Below the pieces are notes generated by a model. That model was not told where the DNA came from, made no database searches, and was given only the letters and a program-made list of their open reading frames with translations. Positions 51,798 through 58,805 of a stretch of DNA of 64,000 nt are shown here, one piece after another. Source of the stretch: Alitiscatomonas aceti (GTDB taxonomy: Bacteria; Bacillota; Clostridia; Lachnospirales; Lachnospiraceae); NCBI RefSeq assembly GCF_025567195.1, contig NZ_JAOQJF010000014.1, positions 1 through 64,000 on the forward strand, given 5' to 3'. Position 1 is the first letter of the stretch, and the number at the start of each line of letters is the position of its first letter. The translations under genes were made by a program, and so were the position numbers.

Positions 51798-52412
51798 TTA
51801 TCTGCTCTCCTGGTACAGCCTGTGTTCTCTGATGTAAGCGGCCACGGCTCCGGGAACCAGCTCTCCTATATCTTCTCCCCTGGCCGCCATGTCCCGGATC
51901 CTGGCAGAAGCCACGTTCATTTCTGGATTGTGAAGCACCTGGATATGGGCTCCGTACACGGATTTTAAATAGCTGATCTGCTGATCCAGGGTCCGTCCGG
52001 CCCGGTCATATTCCCTGCCGGACACCAGAAGCGAGGTAAGCTCCATGACCTTTTCCGGGTGATACCAGGTTTCCAGCTGGAACAGGGAATCGGCTCCAAT
52101 GATAAAATAAAATTTGTCCTCCGGGTATTCTTCCTTTAGAAGCTCCAGCGTCTGTGCAGTATACGTATTCCCCTCCCGCTTCATTTCAAAATCAGAGACT
52201 GAAAAAAACGGGATCCCCTCCAGCGCCAGCTCCAGCATAGCCAGGCGGTCCTTTACGTCCGTGATCCGGTGATCCTTTTTATGGGGAGGGATATGGGACG
52301 GCATATACCAGATCTCATCCAGCCCGTATTCGGAGCGGGCCTGTCTTCCCAGAAGAAGATGGCCGTTGTGGACCGGATCAAAGGTCCCGCCCATAATGCC
52401 GATACGTTTCAT
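51798..52412 (-). CDS. nadD: Nicotinate-nucleotide adenylyltransferase
   Basis: Joins nicotinate mononucleotide and ATP to make NaAD in NAD synthesis. The 204 residues open RIGIMGGTFDPVHNGHLLL (HxGH motif), then WYMPSHIPPHKK, YFIIGADSLFQLETWYHP and the C-terminal VASARIRDMAARGEDI (the ISxxxxR-like ATP motif). SD GGAAAGGAG precedes 52412. Its place between yhbY and yqeK is standard. Confidence 0.97.
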   Translation of the reverse strand: MKRIGIMGGTFDPVHNGHLLLGRQARSEYGLDEIWYMPSHIPPHKKDHRITDVKDRLAMLELALEGIPFFSVSDFEMKREGNTYTAQTLELLKEEYPEDKFYFIIGADSLFQLETWYHPEKVMELTSLLVSGREYDRAGRTLDQQISYLKSVYGAHIQVLHNPEMNVASARIRDMAARGEDIGELVPGAVAAYIREHRLYQESR

Positions 52413-52431
52413 GGCAGCTCTCCTTTCCAGC

Positions 52432-52725
52432 TTACGGGAGAACGATCTTTCTGTCCTTCTCTTCCTTCGCCGGTTTATATAAAACGATCATTCTTCCGAT
52501 CACCTGTACCACCTGCGAGCGGGTACGCTCTGCCAGGGTCTGGGCCAGGATCTTTCCATCATCCACACAGTTCTTTAAAACATGGATCTTGATCAGCTCA
52601 CGGGCGTCCAGCGCCTCGTTTACAGACTGGGTAAGCTCCGGTGTAAGGCTGGATTTACCGATCTGCAGAATTGGATCCATGGTCATGGCAAGTCCCTTAA
52701 GATAGGCCCTCTGCTTGCTTGTCAT
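52432..52725 (-). CDS. yhbY: YhbY/CRM-domain RNA-binding protein
   Basis: A 97-residue CRM-domain protein tied to 50S ribosome assembly. It has the typical KQRAYLKGLAMTMDPILQIGKSSLT start, with the conserved Gly-rich GKSSLTPELT loop and ARELIKIHVLKN. SD AAGGAG precedes 52725. It lies between obgE and nadD, the common arrangement. Confidence 0.95.
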   Translation of the reverse strand: MTSKQRAYLKGLAMTMDPILQIGKSSLTPELTQSVNEALDARELIKIHVLKNCVDDGKILAQTLAERTRSQVVQVIGRMIVLYKPAKEEKDRKIVLP

Positions 52726-52737
52726 ATGCTCTTCTCC

Positions 52738-54021
52738 TTATTTATAATACTCAAAAGCCAGACCGTACATACGCACTGTATCGCCCTCGGAGATTCCGGC
52801 CTTTTCCAGCTCATCCAGGATCCCGTTCTGTTTCAGGAATTTCTGGAAGAAGTCGAAGCCCTTCTCTGAGTCCAGATTGGTGTAGCCCAGCATCTTCTCG
52901 ATCCTGGGACCTTCCACAACGAACGCTCCATCGTCAGAACGCTCCACTGTGTAAGGCAGATTCCGGTCCGCCTGATATTCAACTTCAAACTCTTTTTCAA
53001 ATACTCTGGGAGTCCGGTCCACAGTCCGGAGGACCTGGAACAGATGGCCCAGAAGTTCGTTGACGCCCTCTCCGCTGACAGCCGAAATACCGAATACGGG
53101 AATTCCCTTCGGTTCAAATTCATCCTTCAGCGCCTTTAAGGGATCATGCTCCTCATCATACAGGGCATCCAGCTTATTGGCCGCAATGACCTGCGGCAGC
53201 TTTAAAAGCTCCGGATTATAGGTAGAAAGCTCATTCATGATGGTATGGATATCCTCCACCGGGTCGCGTCCCTCCACAGAAGCCGCGTCTACCACATGAA
53301 GGAGCACCTTCGTCCGCTCGATGTGGCGCAGGAATTCGTGGCCAAGGCCGGCGCCATCCGAAGCGCCTTCGATCAGCCCGGGAATATCCGCCATCACAAA
53401 GCTGTTTCCGTCGCCCAGGTTCACAACGCCCAGGTGCGGGTTTAGGGTAGTAAAATGATAATTGGCGATCTTTGGTCTTGCGTTGGAAACGCGGGAAAGC
53501 AGCGTGGATTTTCCCACATTCGGGAAGCCCACCAGACCCACATCGGCGATCACCTTAAGCTCCAGCTGGATCCACAGCTCCTGCCCTGGCTGTCCTGGCT
53601 GGGCATATTTGGGAACCTGCATGGTGGAGGTGGCAAAATGCATATTTCCCAGCCCTCCCCGGCCGCCTTTCAGAATGATCTCCCGCCGGTTGTCTCCGGA
53701 CATATCCGTGATGACCTTTCCCGATTCCAGATCCTTAACAACCGTGCCCTCGGGCACCTTAACGATCAGATCCTTTCCGTCGGCACCGTGGCAGCGGCGT
53801 TTTCCGCCTTCTTCCCCACTCTGCGCCACATATTTGCGGACGTGCCTGAAATCCACCAGTGTATTAAGGCCGTCGTCCACCTCAAAAATGATATCGCCGC
53901 CTTTTCCGCCGTCACCGCCGTCGGGGCCGCCGTTGGGAACATATAATTCTCTGCGGAAGCTCACATGGCCATTCCCGCCGTTTCCTGATCTGATAAAAAC
54001 TTTTGCACTGTCTGTAAACAT
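52738..54021 (-). CDS. obgE: GTPase ObgE with C-terminal OCT domain
   Basis: Ribosome-assembly GTPase, 427 residues: Gly-rich Obg domain (SGNGGNGHVSFRRELYVPNG, GPDGGDGGKGGD), G domain (VGFPNVGKSTLLSRV; DIPGLIEGASDGAGLG; ANKLD), and a C-terminal OCT domain ending in RMYGLAFEYYK. The start 54021 gives the family N terminus MFTDSAKVFIRSG; the longer frame would run into the terminator. It is downstream of the rpmA hairpin, so may be partly read through. Confidence 0.97.
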   Translation of the reverse strand: MFTDSAKVFIRSGNGGNGHVSFRRELYVPNGGPDGGDGGKGGDIIFEVDDGLNTLVDFRHVRKYVAQSGEEGGKRRCHGADGKDLIVKVPEGTVVKDLESGKVITDMSGDNRREIILKGGRGGLGNMHFATSTMQVPKYAQPGQPGQELWIQLELKVIADVGLVGFPNVGKSTLLSRVSNARPKIANYHFTTLNPHLGVVNLGDGNSFVMADIPGLIEGASDGAGLGHEFLRHIERTKVLLHVVDAASVEGRDPVEDIHTIMNELSTYNPELLKLPQVIAANKLDALYDEEHDPLKALKDEFEPKGIPVFGISAVSGEGVNELLGHLFQVLRTVDRTPRVFEKEFEVEYQADRNLPYTVERSDDGAFVVEGPRIEKMLGYTNLDSEKGFDFFQKFLKQNGILDELEKAGISEGDTVRMYGLAFEYYK

Positions 54022-54065
54022 GATAAGCCCGGTCCTTTCCAAAAATGTCTGGTTTCCCAGTAGAG

Positions 54066-54095
54066 AAAAAAGCCCCATACCTTACGTATGGAGCT
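54066..54095 (-). terminator. Terminator or attenuator between rpmA and obgE
   Basis: On the minus strand AGCTCCATAC-GTAAG-GTATGGGGCT followed by T5. It follows rpmA by eight bases and may reduce obgE transcription relative to the ribosomal genes. Confidence 0.8.
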
Positions 54096-54102
54096 CTCTG
54101 CT

Positions 54103-54393
54103 TTATTCGTTGATCGCCTTCGGATATACAGAAACCTGCTTTTTGTCTCTGCCTTTTCTCTCAAATTTAACAACGCCGTCAACCATTGCGAATAATGTAT
54201 CATCACCGCCGCGGCCAACATTAAGACCCGGATGGATCTTTGTTCCACGCTGTCTGTAAAGAATATTTCCGGCTAATACGAACTGGCCGTCTGCTCTCTT
54301 TGCGCCAAGGCGTTTGGACTCGGAATCTCTGCCGTTCTTTGTGGAACCAACACCTTTTTTATGGGCAAATAACTGAAGGTTCATCTTAAACAT
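54103..54393 (-). CDS. rpmA: Ribosomal protein L27 with Prp-cleaved leader
   Basis: A 96-residue L27. The N terminus MFKMNLQLFAHKKGVG contains the LQLF-A cleavage site known in Firmicutes, where the protease Prp must remove the leader before L27 can work at the peptidyl-transferase centre. The gene for Prp lies directly upstream. The start 54393 has GGGAGG ten bases before it; ATG 54384 is an alternative. Confidence 0.97.
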   Translation of the reverse strand: MFKMNLQLFAHKKGVGSTKNGRDSESKRLGAKRADGQFVLAGNILYRQRGTKIHPGLNVGRGGDDTLFAMVDGVVKFERKGRDKKQVSVYPKAINE

Positions 54394-54398
54394 ATCGG

Positions 54399-54728
54399 TT
54401 ACACCTCCCTGAATCGAAAATTGATATATTCCGCTCCGTATTCATCCCGGATATTCGTCAGCCCGAGGATCAGGGACTTCATGAGGAGCTGCGATTCGGG
54501 ACTCATGGAATCGGGGAAAAGGAAAGAGAACTGGCCTCCATCCTCTGAAACACTTCCCTCGAAATGATCGTCTGTAAACTGTTCGACGGAATTCGCCATG
54601 TTGAGAGCCAGTACAGAAACAGCAGAACATATGATATCCTGTCCGTATTCTGCATAGCCAGCATGACCGCTTATTTCGATCCCTTTTTCTTTCCTGTCCT
54701 TATCGCGCAGGATAATTACCTGAATCAT
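54399..54728 (-). CDS. prp: Ribosomal-processing cysteine protease Prp
   Basis: Removes the N-terminal leader of L27. The 109 residues have the catalytic His in EISGHAGYAEYGQDIICSAVS and the Cys in the same block (DIICSAVS), diagnostic for Prp. It lies between rplU and rpmA, five bases from rpmA. The start lacks a clear SD and probably relies on coupling to rplU, whose stop is six bases away. Confidence 0.96.
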   Translation of the reverse strand: MIQVIILRDKDRKEKGIEISGHAGYAEYGQDIICSAVSVLALNMANSVEQFTDDHFEGSVSEDGGQFSFLFPDSMSPESQLLMKSLILGLTNIRDEYGAEYINFRFREV

Positions 54729-54734
54729 ACAAAA

Positions 54735-55043
54735 TTAAGCGTTGATCTTGTCAATCTTAACCTGGGTATAAAGCTGTCTGTGGCCGTTTTTCTTATGATA
54801 GCCAGTTTTGCGCTTATACTTGTAAACGATAACTTTTTTGCCCTTGCCAACCTTCTCAACGGTTGCGGAAACAGTCGCGTTTTCCACTGTGGGGCATCCG
54901 ATCGTAAGCTCGCCGTTGTTTACAGCCAGAACCTGATCAAAAGTAACAACAGAACCTACTTCTGCGTCCAGTCTCTCAATCTTGATGCTGTCGCCTTCGG
55001 CTACTTTATACTGCTTACCACCTGTTGCAATAATCGCGTACAT
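54735..55043 (-). CDS. rplU: Ribosomal protein L21
   Basis: A 102-residue large-subunit protein: MYAIIATGGKQYKVAEGD start, SVVTFDQVLAVNNGE, and the C-terminal RKTGYHKKNGHRQLYTQVKI. SD AGGAGGTGC precedes 55043. First gene of the rplU-prp-rpmA-obgE run, with its own promoter at 55130 and a probable L21-type leader. Confidence 0.98.
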   Translation of the reverse strand: MYAIIATGGKQYKVAEGDSIKIERLDAEVGSVVTFDQVLAVNNGELTIGCPTVENATVSATVEKVGKGKKVIVYKYKRKTGYHKKNGHRQLYTQVKIDKINA

Positions 55044-55129
55044 ATTGCACCTCCTATTATCATTACTCGCCAGTTACGGTGTGTTCCCGCAGGAACCCTT
55101 GCAGACCTCGCTGTGCGGCATACTGTAAT
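55044..55129 (-). promoter_or_regulatory. Probable L21 leader RNA
   Basis: The 5' untranslated region of rplU contains a GTTCC-TGCG-GGAAC hairpin (minus strand, around 55082-55097) and the ACACCGTAACTGGCG segment just before the ribosome site. Position and general form fit the L21 leader of Firmicutes, thought to give feedback control. Assigned by context and partial pattern. Confidence 0.5.
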
Positions 55130-55158
55130 ATAATAGCACCTGTCCATCTTCCTGTCAA
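55130..55158 (-). promoter_or_regulatory. Promoter of rplU
   Basis: Minus strand: perfect TTGACA (55158-55153), 17 bases, TGC-TATTAT extended -10 (55138-55130). Confidence 0.9.
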
Positions 55159-55297
55159 CTGTTTTTTACAGGATTTTCTGCCTTATGAAAAATTTCTGCT
55201 GTCCAGTGACCATGGGAACACGCTGCGCGGACGTCTCATGGTCATTGCGGCAGCCGCCAGACTCACATACATCCACGGTCCTGTCTCGCTGCCAGCG

Positions 55298-55343
55298 TAA
55301 AAAGAACGCCGCAGATCAGGCGGAAAACCACCCGTCTGCAGCG
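55298..55343 (-). terminator. Terminator after the F420-ligase-family gene
   Basis: Minus strand: CGCTGCAGACGGGTGG pairs with CCGCCTGATCTGCGGCG (two imperfect positions), then TTCTTTTT. The rest of 55159-55297 shows no gene. Confidence 0.7.
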
Positions 55344-55352
55344 CTTTCGGTT

Positions 55353-56543
55353 TTACTGCTCTGCAAAAGTATCAAAATATCCCTGGATAAACACGATGGG
55401 AGTTCCCTTATCTCCGGAGCCGGAGGTCAGATCGCAGAGAGATCCGATGAGATCCGTCAGTCGTCTGGGAGTCGTACCCTGGGAGGCCATGCTTCCCTTT
55501 AAGCTGCCGTCCTTGGCTTCGATCTTTTCCTTCATGGCCCTTGTGAGCTCCTCACCCTTCAGATCCTTGAAATCGTTGTCTGCCAGATATTTTAATTTCA
55601 GTTCGTTGGGAGTTCCCTCCAGGCGCTCTGTATACGCAGGGCTTACCACCGGATCAGCCAGTTCCCAGATCTTTCCTACCGGATCTTTAAACGCGCCGTC
55701 CCCGTAGATCATACAATTCATCTTCACGCCTGTGGCCTCTGCAAGGCTCTCCTGGAGATTTTTCACAAATTCATTACAATCTCTCGGGAACAGCTTTACC
55801 GTGTCTTCTGTGGCCTTATTGGAGCCGTACAGGCCATACTGCTCGTTATAACCGCTTCCATCCACCGGAGCGTTCATGATATCTGCCAGCGTCAGCACCT
55901 TCTCCGCTCCCGCAGCCAGTAATCTCCGTCTGGAGCGTTCTCTGGTGTGGATATCGCAGCAGAGTACATTTTTTGTATAGGGGAGCACTGCGCGGCAGTC
56001 ATTGGCGAAAATAAATTCCGGCTCGCAGCCCTCGGCCTCAAACAGCTCCTTATAATAAGCCACATAATCCACGCCTGTGAACGGATGCTTTACATAGCCG
56101 AAGATCTCCCTGTACTTTGCCTCATCCATTACGTCTGAATACGGATTTACTCCCTTTTCATCCAGAAGATCGTCGTCAAACAGGTGGTTGCCCACTTCAT
56201 CGGAAGGATAGCTCATCAGGATATAAACCTTCTTAAACGCCTTGGCAATGCCTTTTAAGCAGATGGCGATCCGGTTCCGGCTTAAGATCGGGAACGTGAC
56301 AGCGACGGTATCGCAGCCAAATTTTGTGCGGCAGTCCTTCGCAATGTCATCTGTACTGGCATAATTGCCCTGGGTCCTGGCCACTACGGCCTCTGTTACA
56401 GCTACGATGTCCTTTTCATGAAATGTGATATGTTCTTCTTTTCCCATATCGGCGATAGCCTCTGTCACGATCCGGATCAGATCGTCTCCTTCTTTCACAA
56501 CCGGGCATCTGACGCCTCTGGATACGGTTCCAACAGTTCTCAT
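55353..56543 (-). CDS. Coenzyme F420-0:L-glutamate ligase family protein
   Basis: A 396-residue protein resembling the CofE-type F420 ligase family: RTVGTVSRGVRCPVVKEGDDL at the start, DIVAVTEAVVARTQGNYAS, the later VTFPILSRNRIAICLKGIA and MIYGDGAFKDPVGKIWELADPVVSP. Lachnospiraceae are not known to make F420, so another amide-forming reaction or substrate is likely. The start 56543 has GAGG eight bases upstream; the open frame continues into the 111-bp repeat only because that repeat's length is divisible by three. It is inserted between RNase G and the rplU operon and ends in its own terminator. Confidence 0.82.
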   Translation of the reverse strand: MRTVGTVSRGVRCPVVKEGDDLIRIVTEAIADMGKEEHITFHEKDIVAVTEAVVARTQGNYASTDDIAKDCRTKFGCDTVAVTFPILSRNRIAICLKGIAKAFKKVYILMSYPSDEVGNHLFDDDLLDEKGVNPYSDVMDEAKYREIFGYVKHPFTGVDYVAYYKELFEAEGCEPEFIFANDCRAVLPYTKNVLCCDIHTRERSRRRLLAAGAEKVLTLADIMNAPVDGSGYNEQYGLYGSNKATEDTVKLFPRDCNEFVKNLQESLAEATGVKMNCMIYGDGAFKDPVGKIWELADPVVSPAYTERLEGTPNELKLKYLADNDFKDLKGEELTRAMKEKIEAKDGSLKGSMASQGTTPRRLTDLIGSLCDLTSGSGDKGTPIVFIQGYFDTFAEQ

Positions 56544-56585
56544 GATTTGTACCTCATTTCTTTTATAAAAATATACGATTAAGCA

Positions 56586-56838
56586 TATAATATCCGCTCC
56601 GCAGATATTATGCTGCATCCTTCCGATGCAGCTCCCTCCGGGAGATTCCTGCGCCCGGATTTCTGCGGTGAACGCAGAAACCGGCATGCACCATGGTATA
56701 ATATCTGCTCCGCAGATATTATGCTGCATCCTTCCGATGCAGCTCCCTCCGGGAGATTCCTGCGCCCGGATTTCTGCGGTGAACGCAGAAACCGGCATGC
56801 GCCATGGTATAATATCTGCTCCGCAGATATTATACCAT
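56586..56838. repeat. 111-bp palindrome-rich tandem repeat, about 2.2 copies
   Basis: Copy 1 is 56586-56696, copy 2 56697-56807, partial copy 3 from 56808. The two full copies differ at very few positions. Each unit holds palindromes: AATATCTGC-TCC-GCAGATATT, GCTGCATC-CTTCC-GATGCAGC, CTCCC-TCC-GGGAG and TTTCTGCG-GTGAA-CGCAGAAA. The last copy ends in a perfect 16-base-arm palindrome (56804-56819 / 56823-56838) containing TATAAT on both strands. Together with short flanks this fills the 323-base gap between RNase G and the F420-ligase-family gene. Confidence 0.92.
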
Positions 56839-56866
56839 ATTTCCCCAAAAAGCAAAGGGATAATTG

Positions 56867-58087
56867 TTATCTATTTTTTTCACTGCGGGAAAACTGCTCA
56901 TGGAGCGGACGGAGCGTCTTCTTTCTTGTGATCTCTACCAGTCCCAGGGGCGTCATGTCCACCAGGACCGTTTTGACAGGATCTGCCGCCAGACACTGGC
57001 GCAGCCTTCTCATAAGCTCCTCATTCTGTGCCTTTTCCTTCATATCGATGAAATCCACCACAATGATCCCGGAAAGATTTCTGAGCCGCAGCTGAACCGC
57101 GATCTCCTCGGCCGCCTCCAGATTCGTTTTCAGGTACGTTTCCGAAGCCGTCTTCTTATCCGTGTTTTTTCCGGTATTCACGTCGATCACAGTCATGGCC
57201 TCTGTGGGTTCGATGACCAGATATCCGCCGGAACGGAGCCAGACGGTCCTTCCCAGGGCGCGGTCCAGGGCCGCATCCAGGCGGTACAGGGCAGACAGGG
57301 GATAGCTGTCCGTATAGAACCGCACCGGAACCTGAAAACCGTCCCCAGCGGCCTCCTGGAACTCCTGGTAAATATCTGGAAGATCTGTAAGGATCTCTTC
57401 TGTTTCATCCTTCCGGACATCCATGGCGCTGCGGACAAAAAAGCTTTCCGGCTGATAGAGGATGCTCCCTGCCGTGCGGCTCCTCCCGTTATCAAGAAGC
57501 CTGGCCATCCGTTCTGCCTGGCCGGACAGCTCCAGTCCGACCGCCTCCAGGGGAGCGCCGTACGCATTGGTCCGCAGGATAAAGCCAGCACGCGGAAGTC
57601 CCGTTCCGGAAAGTCCGGAAACCAGGCCCCTGGCCTCCTCTTCCCACCATTCCTTCATCTGCTCTTTCCATCCGGCATCGCGGATCTTAGAGGAGATCCC
57701 CAGCCCGCTGCCGTCCAGGGTGAGCACTCCATACTGCCCTGTGAGAGAAAGCTTCGAGGTGAGCACCGCGTCCTTGGTCTTGACAGCAGCCCTGGAGATC
57801 TGGACCAGGATCTCGTCTCCATTTTTCAGCGGACTGGATCCGTCCCTCCCGTCTGCAAACAAATGGAACCTGTTTTCTGCCAGGCTGTAATAACCGTTGA
57901 TCCCCGGCCTGTACTCCACAAAGGCAGCGTTGATATTTTTTACGATGTTCCGGACCCTTCCCACGCAGATCGTTCCAAGGGCGCAGTCCTCCCGGTCCGG
58001 AGCCGTTCCGATCTGGAGGACGCGGTTTCCGGAAGCAAGGACAGACACGGTCCGTCCCCGCAGTTCAGTAAAAATCAGTTTATTCAA
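56867..58087 (-). CDS. rng: Ribonuclease E/G
   Basis: Endoribonuclease of the RNase E/G family, 406 residues. The S1-like region reads GRVRNIVKNINAAFVEYRPGINGYYSL, the catalytic Asp block VIDVNTGKNTDKK (with the second Asp in IIVVDFIDMKEKAQ), and the C-terminal DMTPLGLVEITRKK. The start is taken as TTG 58087, giving MNKLIFTELRG, the family N terminus, with GGTGAAG upstream; TTG 58099 has no site. It overlaps the preceding gene and follows it in the order typical for Clostridia. Confidence 0.95.
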   Translation of the reverse strand: MNKLIFTELRGRTVSVLASGNRVLQIGTAPDREDCALGTICVGRVRNIVKNINAAFVEYRPGINGYYSLAENRFHLFADGRDGSSPLKNGDEILVQISRAAVKTKDAVLTSKLSLTGQYGVLTLDGSGLGISSKIRDAGWKEQMKEWWEEEARGLVSGLSGTGLPRAGFILRTNAYGAPLEAVGLELSGQAERMARLLDNGRSRTAGSILYQPESFFVRSAMDVRKDETEEILTDLPDIYQEFQEAAGDGFQVPVRFYTDSYPLSALYRLDAALDRALGRTVWLRSGGYLVIEPTEAMTVIDVNTGKNTDKKTASETYLKTNLEAAEEIAVQLRLRNLSGIIVVDFIDMKEKAQNEELMRRLRQCLAADPVKTVLVDMTPLGLVEITRKKTLRPLHEQFSRSEKNR

Positions 58088-58805
58088 TGTCTTCACCAAA
58101 GGATTCCAGGGTCACAAATTCATGGCTGTCCCCAGATCCGGCATCCGCGTAGACCTCCTCCCGGTTGATGGAAAAGCCAAAGACCGGGAACTCCCTGGAA
58201 CAGCTCCGGCAGAAGGCCTCCAGAAGAAGCTCCGGCTTCACATTGGCTGCGCTTCCGGCAGAAAGCCTGAGAAAAATGGAATCCCCGTCCTCCGACGGCC
58301 GGTGCTCATAAATATATGGCCGGAGATCCATCTGCTTTTCGCCTTTTTTTGTCTTTTTTACGATATTCAGGTCTCCCGTCTCTATAAAGCCGCAGAGTCC
58401 GTCAAAGAACTCCTGGGCAGACATGCCAAGGGCCTCTTCATATTCCTTCTTCAGCGACACCGTGTAATCACAGGCCGCCACCAGGGACATGGCGTTTCCG
58501 GCAGAATCCGGAAGTCTCTTAAAGCTCAGCACCTCCATCCCCTCTGCCATCTGGACGTTGAGCCGCTCCACCATCCGCCTGGAGCTCTCTGTGGAAAGGA
58601 CCTCAATGTCCAGGTACTCACCGCTTCCTGTGAGCCCTACGCCCAGAGGAGCCGCAAAGGACATGATCTGGTGGGGAGAAAAGCCCTCCGAATACCGGAT
58701 GTCCACGTCAGCCCGGCGCATGGCCTTCTGGAAATAACGCATGATATCCAGATGCCCGATGAACCGCATGTTTCCCTGTTTGGAAAATTTAATCCTGATC
58801 TTCAA
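58080..58805 (-). CDS. Radical SAM-associated DUF2344 protein (TIGR03936 type)
   Basis: A 241-residue protein always found beside a TIGR03960-type radical SAM gene. It opens KIRIKFSKQGNMRFIGHLDIMRYFQKAMRRADV and has YSEGFSPHQIMSFAAPLGVG, the family landmarks. The start is taken as TTG 58805, eight bases from GAGGAGG; GTG 58814 would leave no spacing. It overlaps both neighbours. Function is unknown; partnership with the radical SAM enzyme and RNase G suggests RNA or ribosome modification (inference). Confidence 0.92.
   Translation of the reverse strand: MKIRIKFSKQGNMRFIGHLDIMRYFQKAMRRADVDIRYSEGFSPHQIMSFAAPLGVGLTGSGEYLDIEVLSTESSRRMVERLNVQMAEGMEVLSFKRLPDSAGNAMSLVAACDYTVSLKKEYEEALGMSAQEFFDGLCGFIETGDLNIVKKTKKGEKQMDLRPYIYEHRPSEDGDSIFLRLSAGSAANVKPELLLEAFCRSCSREFPVFGFSINREEVYADAGSGDSHEFVTLESFGEDIE

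Noticed and set aside
56586..56838. CRISPR array
   Set aside because: Units abut directly with no variable spacers, and no cas genes are present.
56544..56855. N-terminal extension of the F420-ligase-family protein through the tandem repeat
   Set aside because: The repeat length (111) is divisible by three, so the frame stays open by arithmetic; the family start and a good ribosome site are at 56543.
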